Below are positions 35,049 through 42,649 of a DNA stretch of 64,000 nt, piece after piece. Below the pieces are notes generated by a model. It searched no databases. It saw only the letters and a program-made list of their open reading frames with translations, and had not been told where the DNA came from. The translations under genes were made by a program, and so were the position numbers. The stretch comes from Candidatus Poseidoniaceae archaeon (GTDB taxonomy: Archaea > Thermoplasmatota > Poseidoniia > Poseidoniales > Poseidoniaceae): the NCBI GenBank assembly GCA_949372645.1, contig CASIAP010000006.1, positions 1 through 64,000 of the forward strand, given 5' to 3'. Positions within the stretch are counted from its first letter, which is position 1; every line of letters begins with the position of its first letter.

Positions 35049-36886
35049 TCTCGTTGTACACGCTCGATGATCTGGAACTTCGTATTCTGTGAGATATTGC
35101 CACGGACTTCTACAGCCCATGCATCTAAACCAAGATTGGCTACAACGATAGTATCACCTATTTGTGCCAGATCATACTGAGTCCCCCAATCGTTTGCCCA
35201 ACCTTCAATTTTCATAGCTCCAGTTGCATCCAAAATCATAGCACCCTTTCGATGCCATTCTTTTCCATTGCGCCCAACTCCGCGCTTTTCGAAGCGATAA
35301 ATAAGTCGACCAGCCACATTCCAACGTGCTCGGAATTCCATTAAGTCTGAGCCAACTTCATCTTCTGAAGCAGGTACTATGCAGGCATGAGGGTCAACTT
35401 TGAGTTCAATCTCGCCCTTCCAATTGGCAGTAGGAATCACTTGGTCGAGTTTCACTCTGTCACCTTTAGCAATATGTTGAGGCCATGATGGTTCACCATC
35501 TTGATGTTGGTCAACTAAGAGAATCACCTTGGCGAAATGATTACCCTGAGAAATCGTAATTCGAGGGCGTTGCCCTTCTTTGACCCCTGTCACACTGAAG
35601 ACTTCGCCAACAAAGGTCATACGAGGGTCAAGGTCACCAATTGGAGTGACCTCAATATCAGTGGGAGTCCCTGGTAATCGAACTAAACCACCGACTGGAA
35701 GGTCATCATCGCCTTGGCCACCAGGGCAAACAGAAGCCCAATCGCATCGATCACACCTAACTTCATCTGGCGCTTCTATAGCGATTCCACCGTCTTTGAA
35801 ACCACGTACTGGAGACGGATTCGGCGGACAGTCTGCGAGCACCGGTGTGGTTTCTCGAATTTGATGCCACATTGATTCAAGTTCGGTTTCCATTTCAGTC
35901 ATTTCTGAAACGGTAGGGCATGCTATCGTCTTAATTGAGTTGGCACCGAGGTACCAGATTTCAAGCACATCCACCTGTTCCTTCTTTTCGTGAGTAATCC
36001 ACCATAACATTGCATACATGCGCAATTGTTGAACATAATTCCCGGAACGATCACCTCGACCAACACTGGCTTTCAAGTCGACGATGTTAATTCGACCATC
36101 CCAACGATAAATCAAGTCATATTCACCTTGGAACCAATGTTCTGGATGTACTGCATTCATGGCAAACTTCCCTGCATTTGGATCTACAAACCAAGGACGT
36201 GCAATTTCCCACGCCTCAATCAAACTCACATCACCATCACTGGAGAGTGGATGATGACTCGAAAGCGTGTAACTGCGAGCATCAGGAGCGGGCCATTCTG
36301 GTCGCTGCCCACTGCGCCATTGTTCGAGACCTGGGCCACCTTTTTGGTCAAGACATCGCTGCACTTCATTCAAATGGAATTCGAGGCCATTCACACACAT
36401 TTGTAGACAATAATCGGGATCCACTGATTTCCAGTCACCTGCTTTACGTTCATCCTTCTTCCATTCTTCTTTCATCGAATTAAGTGCGAGATGAAGATGA
36501 ACCTTTAATCTTCCAATTGCCCATTTTCGAAGATCATTGATCTCAGTTGGCAGCATGTTTTCGGGTAAAGCCAACAGACGTTCCGCAGGCCAAGGATCGG
36601 TACTTGAACGACTTGGAACGCCATTCTCATCTAATGGAATGGCCGAAAGAGTATCTGAGGCGGCTCTGGAAACTAAAAGCGCTGGAGATTCCAACAACAT
36701 GCGGCAGATCGCTTCTTCGACCGCCCTTCCAACGAACAAGACCGGTATTTGCGGCATCTTGAATCGACGAACTTTCTCGTAAAACCAGAGGCGTGGGCAT
36801 GATCGATAAGCGTTGACTTGGCTTGCAGAAAGTCGATTATAGGGGCCGACGGAATCTTCCGAAGGAGTGACAAGTCTTACCGGCAT
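35045..36886 (-). CDS. RecB-like PD-(D/E)XK nuclease with OB-like C-terminal part
   Basis: From ATG 36886 the product has 613 residues; a TTG at 36928 gives 627. It carries Cys30 (RSCPRLWFY), then the nuclease core GEYDLIYRWDGRINIVDLKAS with Asp257, Asp270 and Lys272, and the QQLRMYAMLW motif that follows in RecB nucleases. Cys378-x2-Cys381-x5-Cys387 (CDRCDWASVCPGG) completes an AddB/Cas4-type iron-sulfur site. The last 220 residues, beta-rich, look like two OB folds. It follows a paralogue by four bases; both are behind abce1. A ssDNA-processing role is plausible. Confidence 0.8.
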   Translation of the reverse strand: MPVRLVTPSEDSVGPYNRLSASQVNAYRSCPRLWFYEKVRRFKMPQIPVLFVGRAVEEAICRMLLESPALLVSRAASDTLSAIPLDENGVPSRSSTDPWPAERLLALPENMLPTEINDLRKWAIGRLKVHLHLALNSMKEEWKKDERKAGDWKSVDPDYCLQMCVNGLEFHLNEVQRCLDQKGGPGLEQWRSGQRPEWPAPDARSYTLSSHHPLSSDGDVSLIEAWEIARPWFVDPNAGKFAMNAVHPEHWFQGEYDLIYRWDGRINIVDLKASVGRGDRSGNYVQQLRMYAMLWWITHEKKEQVDVLEIWYLGANSIKTIACPTVSEMTEMETELESMWHQIRETTPVLADCPPNPSPVRGFKDGGIAIEAPDEVRCDRCDWASVCPGGQGDDDLPVGGLVRLPGTPTDIEVTPIGDLDPRMTFVGEVFSVTGVKEGQRPRITISQGNHFAKVILLVDQHQDGEPSWPQHIAKGDRVKLDQVIPTANWKGEIELKVDPHACIVPASEDEVGSDLMEFRARWNVAGRLIYRFEKRGVGRNGKEWHRKGAMILDATGAMKIEGWANDWGTQYDLAQIGDTIVVANLGLDAWAVEVRGNISQNTKFQIIERVQRD

Positions 36887-36932
36887 ACCATACAGTGTTT
36901 TGTCGAATGTTCTTAACCCTACTCGCAAGAAA

Positions 36933-38702
36933 TTAATCTTTTACTTGGAGCCGGGTTTTTCTTGAGTCGATCCGCAGCTGAGGTAATCCTGCCCTCCAGC
37001 CCATTTCTGCAGCCAGTAATTTGAGCTTCTGACCGGGACGTAGTGCTTCCATTTGACCGGTAATACTCGAACCAAAAGAGGCGACCTCAACGACCGAATT
37101 TCCATCCCAAAGATGGACATTAAGCATGGTCCATGGTTTGGCATCCAATCGCACTCCTGAACGCTTGCGAACACTGAGGATAACGCCTTCAACATTGGCT
37201 CGTGTGCGGAGTAAACCAATTCGAGTTGTTCGTTCTGAAAGGGTGAGAGAGGTCTGTTCAAATTCTTTTGCTGCTTCAGCCACTGGAAGTATTCGAGTAC
37301 GGGAGTCGACATATAATCGAGGTGCTCCACGCCAGACTCCCGGCAATGCATCCAAAATTACGAGTTCGCCATTTGGTTGATTATGGAGAAGTGGATATGA
37401 ACCAGGTTCGCTTTCTTCAACAGTGATTTGGGCACCTCCAGCAACAAGCATCGCCCCCAAGACTGGCTCTGAGAAGTGATTTGGCAATGGACCCCATGCA
37501 CCCGTAAATTTACCTTGAACACTTACTCTGACTGGGATGTTGGATAAGGGTTCACTCGGGACTGTGAGAGGGATATCTCTCAGCGGAGTGATATCAGAGA
37601 GTAATTCATCACCAAACCAATTCCCCTCCGCATCTCGGGCAAGACTGCACCAATGGCAACCAGCAGCACTACCGTCACAGGCTTCGGCAGGAAGAACTGG
37701 CATGGATGCTGGACCTGAACCCATGTTTTGCATTTCAGTATTGATACGTGAGAATTCAGTAGTCATTTCAGCGTATTCATGAGGTTGAGGGGCATCATAC
37801 AGAATCCGATGTGGTCCATTGAGATACCAGCCTTCTAAGCCATCGATACATTGTCCATTATGAGTTTCATGCCAAAGCCAGCCATAGAAACGAAGTTGAT
37901 GTTGCAGAGATTCTGCGAATCTCGAACTTGGGTCTCCCGATTTGATGTCGACTAACCGTATACGGCCATCCCATCGAAGAACAAGATCAAGTTCTCCAGC
38001 AGCCCAACGTTCAGGGTGAAACAAACGTTGAGGTTGGTGAACACGAGGATCTTTCGTCCAAGGTCGAGCAATTTCTAATGCTTCATTCCAAGTGACCGGT
38101 GAACCTGAAGATTGCCATTGCATTACTTGCTCTTCGATAGCCCATGAACGTAAATCATGATTCCGAACTTTATCGGGGATTGGAAAATACGGTTCATCAC
38201 CCCAGGCAGGCGATGGAACCTCAAATGGAGACTCTCCTGCTCTATATAATTCTAAATAGGGGCCTCCATTTTCTTGATAACATGATTTAACTTCTTCAAA
38301 GAGCAACATTAAACCGTTTTCAAGTCGAGCGATAAGCGAATCAACTTCTACATCTTCCCATGCCGTTCCAGGAGCATACCAAATCCCTTCATCCCAAAGA
38401 ATACGACCTGCATCAAGAGCTTCTTGTGCCGCCTTTGGAAGCAGTGTATGCATCCATTCTTTCAATTCAGAGAGTGTTTCAAGGTGCCTATTTGGACGTT
38501 GCATCAACAAACCACAGAACGCATCCTCAAGTACAATCCCAATGACTTGAGATGGACGTAGAGGTCCAGAGATTCCTACTTTTGAACCAAGGAACCATTG
38601 ACGCTTGCATCGAAGAAAGGTCGTGAGTCCGCTTGCAGAGATTCGTGAACGAGAACGACCTAATGGGCCGCCAAGTGGAGGGATTCCTACGGGCATTTTC
38701 AC
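36933..38702 (-). CDS. RecB-like PD-(D/E)XK nuclease (paralogue of the next gene)
   Basis: The 589-residue product is built like its downstream neighbour: Cys32 in FLRCKRQWF, a nuclease core AGELDLVLRWDGRIRLVDIKSGD with Asp-x-Lys intact, and the Q-x3-Y motif QHQLRFYGWLW. A Cys group (CDGSAAGCHWC) near 345-355 lacks the standard C-x5-C spacing, so any iron-sulfur cluster would differ. C-terminal beta-rich region, probably OB-like. Both proteins share WNEALEIARPW / IEAWEIARPW and the RWDGRI segment, showing duplication. The start is nine bases past the abce1 stop. Confidence 0.8.
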   Translation of the reverse strand: MKMPVGIPPLGGPLGRSRSRISASGLTTFLRCKRQWFLGSKVGISGPLRPSQVIGIVLEDAFCGLLMQRPNRHLETLSELKEWMHTLLPKAAQEALDAGRILWDEGIWYAPGTAWEDVEVDSLIARLENGLMLLFEEVKSCYQENGGPYLELYRAGESPFEVPSPAWGDEPYFPIPDKVRNHDLRSWAIEEQVMQWQSSGSPVTWNEALEIARPWTKDPRVHQPQRLFHPERWAAGELDLVLRWDGRIRLVDIKSGDPSSRFAESLQHQLRFYGWLWHETHNGQCIDGLEGWYLNGPHRILYDAPQPHEYAEMTTEFSRINTEMQNMGSGPASMPVLPAEACDGSAAGCHWCSLARDAEGNWFGDELLSDITPLRDIPLTVPSEPLSNIPVRVSVQGKFTGAWGPLPNHFSEPVLGAMLVAGGAQITVEESEPGSYPLLHNQPNGELVILDALPGVWRGAPRLYVDSRTRILPVAEAAKEFEQTSLTLSERTTRIGLLRTRANVEGVILSVRKRSGVRLDAKPWTMLNVHLWDGNSVVEVASFGSSITGQMEALRPGQKLKLLAAEMGWRAGLPQLRIDSRKTRLQVKD

Positions 38703-38711
38703 ATAGCCCCC

Positions 38712-40490
38712 TCAATGATCAAACGAATAGAAATCCCCAACCCCTCGTTGTTCCCTGTCTTTTCGACTTTCAAGTTTGTTGATTCTTGGCCGCTTTGAAT
38801 CATGATCTCGTCGGAAGGTGACGTTGACGCCTTCGAGGAAACGATTCATACCTTCACGGAGTTTGAACGGACCCTCTGCTTTCCCATGAATTCCACCTTC
38901 ACCTTCAAAGACGAGAAGTGAATCACTTACGATATCAATGAAGTAAACGTCGTGATCGATGACGAATGCGGATTTTTCATTGGCTTCCATCGTTCTTCGA
39001 ATCGCCTTTGCAGCTTCCATCCGAGCGTTAGCATCGAGGTGGGCTGAAGGTTCATCTAACAAGTAAAGGTCAGCTTCTCTTCCAAGACAAATTGCGATGG
39101 CAACAGCTTGACGCTCACCACCAGAAAGTTTCTTGACTCGCTTCGGAAGTAATTCATCAACCCCTAATGCACGAATCACGTTGACATTGTATTCACCTAC
39201 GCGCCATTTTGGTCCAATCTCGCTATCAAGCCATAATTGAACACTGCAATCCATGTCCACATCAATGTGCTGAGGTTTGTATGAAATCGTAGCATCTTCA
39301 GTGACCCATCCTTCATCGTAACCGTGTTCACCTGCTAAGATTTTGATCATCGTTGATTTCCCTGTACCGTTTGGACCGACGACGCCAACCACTTCCGAGC
39401 GATGTACTGCGCCTTCACCAGTCGTGAGTTGGAACTCTCCGAGTTTCTTAGAAAGTCCGCCCCAAGACACGACTTCTGAACCAAGCTCGGATACACGGTC
39501 ACTGTGATTAAGGAACTTGATTGGTTTATCACGAATCCGAACATTTTGTTCTGGTAAGAAACCATCGAGATAGGTATTGATAGCCTGGCGAGTTGTTCGG
39601 GCAGGTGTGAATATTCCAAATGCACCCTTTTTGCCGTAGACAATATGGACCAAATCCGCAAGCACGTCCAGAACTGCAAGGTCGTGTTCAATGACAATCA
39701 CGCGCTTTGTTTCTGCTAATTTTTGTATGATTCTTACAATTCGCATACGTTCGTGAATATCCAGATAGGATGAAGGTTCATCAAAGAAATAAACGTCAAC
39801 GTCGCGCAAAAGTGTAGCACAAATAGCCATACGTTGTAATTCACCACCCGAAAGTTGCTGAACAGTTCGGTCGAGCAGGTGGTCGATTGCAAGTTCTTTG
39901 GTCATTTCTTCAAAAATGCCTCTTTCGTCAACCCGTGAAAGTAAATCTCGAACTGTGCCTTTGATTTTCTTCGGTAATCGGTCGACATTTTGTGGTTTCA
40001 AAGCCACTTTAATATCGCCTTTCTCAACTGAAATGAAGAAGTCTCTTAATTCGCCACGCGGAAGTGATTCAATGATGTCTTCCCAATCCGCATCCTTGTT
40101 CAACCAGTCACCAAGATTAGGGACCATTCGACCTGAAAGTGCATTGATGGCTGTCGATTTACCCATGCCGTTTGGTCCAAGAATTCCTACGACGCTTTCC
40201 TTTGAAGGAGTCGGTAAGCGGAATAGGCGGAAACCGTTCATGGAATATCGGTGAATCATATCTGTTTCTAATTCACTCGGTAATTGTTCGATAATCAAAG
40301 CATCATGCGGGCATTTGTTGATACAAATACCACATCCAATACACAGGCTTTCCGAGATATGAGGTTTACCGGTCTTCTCATCCATGATGATACATTCTTG
40401 ACCATTTCGAACAGGTGGGCAAAACGTTTGACATTCATCATTACATTTCTTCGGTTGACAATGATCTTCTTTTAGAACTGCGACTCTCAT
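38712..40490 (-). CDS. abce1: Ribosome recycling ATPase ABCE1 (RNase L inhibitor homologue)
   Basis: Splits ribosomes after termination. The 592-residue protein starts with two 4Fe-4S clusters: a Cys-rich part (residues 9-33) and CIGCGICINKCPHDALI at 50-66. Two ABC ATPase domains follow: Walker A GPNGMGKS near 108-115 with QQLSGGELQRMAI, and Walker A GPNGTGKS near 374-381 with KKLSGGERQAVAI. Walker B segments end in DEPSSYLD and DEPSAHLD. The minus strand has GGAGGTGA at 40495-40502 before the ATG, a strong ribosome-binding site. Nuclease genes follow immediately downstream. Confidence 0.96.
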   Translation of the reverse strand: MRVAVLKEDHCQPKKCNDECQTFCPPVRNGQECIIMDEKTGKPHISESLCIGCGICINKCPHDALIIEQLPSELETDMIHRYSMNGFRLFRLPTPSKESVVGILGPNGMGKSTAINALSGRMVPNLGDWLNKDADWEDIIESLPRGELRDFFISVEKGDIKVALKPQNVDRLPKKIKGTVRDLLSRVDERGIFEEMTKELAIDHLLDRTVQQLSGGELQRMAICATLLRDVDVYFFDEPSSYLDIHERMRIVRIIQKLAETKRVIVIEHDLAVLDVLADLVHIVYGKKGAFGIFTPARTTRQAINTYLDGFLPEQNVRIRDKPIKFLNHSDRVSELGSEVVSWGGLSKKLGEFQLTTGEGAVHRSEVVGVVGPNGTGKSTMIKILAGEHGYDEGWVTEDATISYKPQHIDVDMDCSVQLWLDSEIGPKWRVGEYNVNVIRALGVDELLPKRVKKLSGGERQAVAIAICLGREADLYLLDEPSAHLDANARMEAAKAIRRTMEANEKSAFVIDHDVYFIDIVSDSLLVFEGEGGIHGKAEGPFKLREGMNRFLEGVNVTFRRDHDSKRPRINKLESRKDREQRGVGDFYSFDH

Positions 40491-40552
40491 TCATTCACCT
40501 CCTGTTTGCTTTAACGATTGCTTTTAGTTCGGACTTAAGGAACTCGCGCCCA

Positions 40553-40599
40553 AAAAGCCTCAACAAACAGAGGTTTGTCCGACATTGGGCTGAGCCCAA
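40553..40599 (-). terminator. Tandem-hairpin terminator candidate after rpl10e
   Basis: Reading the minus strand from rpl10e, the first hairpin is TTGGGCT-G-AGCCCAA (40585-40599). A second, ACAAAC-CTCT-GTTTGT (40563-40578), follows, then five T at 40553-40557. Two stems and a T-run in a 115-bp gap before abce1 look like a terminator or attenuator. Confidence 0.45.
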
Positions 40600-40605
40600 C
40601 AGGTT

Positions 40606-41145
40606 TCAAATGAGACCCTTGAGGTGCTCATGGCCCTTAATCAAGCGGACTGTGCATGGAGTTGGGAACTTCATAGTTGCCTTACGAAGTGCATCTCGAG
40701 CTGTGAGGTAGTGTTCTGGATTGACTTGGAGTGAGATAACTCGCTGTCCTCGCTTAACACGAGCTGCTGTTCCAACGTTCTTTCCAAAAGCGCATCGCAT
40801 TCCTTGAGAAACACGGTCAGCACCTGCACCAGTTGCTTGCTTGTTTTCACGAAGAATGTGGTGAGGGAAGGTGTGAACACGAAGAGCGTAGCCTTGAGTT
40901 CCAGCGATCTTACGGATGGTAGAGTTTGAAATAACACGGGCTGCTTCAAGGGCAGTATGTCGGATTTGACAGTTATTGTCAGCACGAAGTTCTATCACGA
41001 CTTTGAACTGTCCTGTCTCAGCAGCAACACGGTTTCCAGCGTGGAAAGACGTGATTCTGTTGTTCGGGACACCACCGATGTACTTACGTCGAGTGAAGGC
41101 AGGGCCCTTAAGGCGTCGATACATAGATGCTGGTTTACGTGCCAT
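40606..41145 (-). CDS. rpl10e: 50S ribosomal protein L10e (uL16)
   Basis: The 179-residue product starts MARKPASMYRRLKGPAFTRR at ATG 41145; the frame's earlier start at 41190 is not family-like. Conserved parts include KVVIELRADNNCQIRH, TFPHHILRENK, GADRVSQGMRCAFGK, and the end LRKATMKFPTPCTVRL. It lies at the central protuberance near the A site of the large subunit. Hairpins follow its stop. Confidence 0.95.
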   Translation of the reverse strand: MARKPASMYRRLKGPAFTRRKYIGGVPNNRITSFHAGNRVAAETGQFKVVIELRADNNCQIRHTALEAARVISNSTIRKIAGTQGYALRVHTFPHHILRENKQATGAGADRVSQGMRCAFGKNVGTAARVKRGQRVISLQVNPEHYLTARDALRKATMKFPTPCTVRLIKGHEHLKGLI

Positions 41146-41254
41146 GATACTCTCTCCAAGCACTCCTGCGACTAATATTCCCTTTATCATCTCTCCGCCT
41201 CAACCCTTGTCGGAAGAAACAGCCATTCGATAATTGAAACTTGGGTCATGGTTC

Positions 41255-41261
41255 GATAAAA
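41255..41261 (+). promoter_or_regulatory. TATA-box candidate for the propeller-like gene at 41294
   Basis: GATAAAA lies 33-39 bases before ATG 41294, a typical archaeal distance. It also supports that ATG as the start over the TTG at 41234, which would lie upstream of the box. Confidence 0.35.
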
Positions 41262-41293
41262 GGTTTCATGTGCTCGATTCGCATCCTGTAAGC

Positions 41294-42541
41294 ATGGCGA
41301 AGGGTTGGCGTAGTCTTCTTGAAGAGGAATCCGAACACCAATGGGTTGCTATAACTGGTTTTTTCGTATTTATTATTCTCGGTGCGATTGTCATACAAGG
41401 CACTTCAAAACTCCCTGGCGTCGAATATCAGAATAATGGACTCGAGGCAATCGATGGCCGCGTATTGGATATCGTATATGGCGATTCGGACACCTATACA
41501 GCACTGATTCTAGGTGAAGAGGGCGGAATGTTGTTCCACCTCGATGATGCAGGTATCAATGATATTGGAACTGATTACGATGACGTTCTCGGGATGACAT
41601 TTATGACAGAACTCCATGATGGAAGTATTGTCGTGTCCCCTTCAAACAATACGCTTGAAGTGATTCATTTCAATGCTGAAGACTCACAACGCACCATAAT
41701 CCCTCTTGAGAGTAATCAAGAGATGTTTGATGTAATTGATGTTGCTGAACAATGCAATGGCGATTCATATCGATGGCTGATGGTTACCGATGAAGGGAAC
41801 TCCACAAGTCTACGTGGTTTTGGATCTGTTGGCTCACCACTCTTACCTGCTCAGGAAGCCTTTGGAGGCGCCTCATTGACCGCTGCAATGGTTACTTCAG
41901 GTGAAATTACTTGGAATATGGTTGAATCACTTGACAATGGAACTTGGATTGCAATCGGTTCAATGGCGAATGCCTTTGAAATCGATGAAAATAGCCCCGC
42001 TACACCAACGAAACACCCTGTTATCGGATTCATCTCCTGGTCAGCTGGACCAACTTCACCAATGCTTACCTCGATTGAAGAACTGGATAAAGGTGAAATC
42101 CACTCGCTGGTTCGTCTCGACAACAAGTCTTTACTTGCAGCAGGTACTGATTCTGCAATCCATATTGCCAAAGACAGAACTACGACAGAAGTCGACTTTG
42201 CCAGTGTTTCAGCAACACTCGATGAGAACGGGGCTGTTTGGATGTTCGGCAGCCAAGGAAGTACCTCCGTGGTTCGAATGGTTGACGGCGTTGCAGAGAA
42301 AATGCCTCTCGCAGAACCCCTGCCTTTGACTATTGAAACTTCTGATGTCTCGAATGATGTAATCTATGCACACGGAATCGATGCAAATGGGAATCCTGCA
42401 ACTTACTCCATTGATACCTTAGCGATTGGCTCTATAGAGAGCGGAAGAGGTTTCTTGAATTTCCTTTCCGTCACCATATGTAGTGTCATCATGGGTGTAA
42501 TGATTTGGACTGCCTTCAAGAAAATGCGGCTGAATCAATAA
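41294..42541 (+). CDS. Membrane-anchored propeller-like surface protein
   Basis: From ATG 41294 (MAKGWRSLLEEESEHQW) the 415-residue product has an N-terminal membrane helix (AITGFFVFIILGAIVIQG), a large beta-rich region of repeated strands (LLAAGTDSAIHIAKD; ENGAVWMFGSQGS), and a C-terminal helix (LSVTICSVIMGVMIWTAF) with a short basic tail. The plan resembles the protein at 21207-22382, with two membrane segments around an outer propeller. No family recognised; ligand unknown. Confidence 0.6.
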   Translation: MAKGWRSLLEEESEHQWVAITGFFVFIILGAIVIQGTSKLPGVEYQNNGLEAIDGRVLDIVYGDSDTYTALILGEEGGMLFHLDDAGINDIGTDYDDVLGMTFMTELHDGSIVVSPSNNTLEVIHFNAEDSQRTIIPLESNQEMFDVIDVAEQCNGDSYRWLMVTDEGNSTSLRGFGSVGSPLLPAQEAFGGASLTAAMVTSGEITWNMVESLDNGTWIAIGSMANAFEIDENSPATPTKHPVIGFISWSAGPTSPMLTSIEELDKGEIHSLVRLDNKSLLAAGTDSAIHIAKDRTTTEVDFASVSATLDENGAVWMFGSQGSTSVVRMVDGVAEKMPLAEPLPLTIETSDVSNDVIYAHGIDANGNPATYSIDTLAIGSIESGRGFLNFLSVTICSVIMGVMIWTAFKKMRLNQ

Positions 42542-42649
42542 CCCTGGTTTTTCGATTGAAATCAAAGGTTCTTTTCACCCTGCGCGAGAACCTTCATGTG
42601 CTCTCTGCAACGACAGTAAACTCCAGCGAGAGCAAGGAGCGTATTGTGC

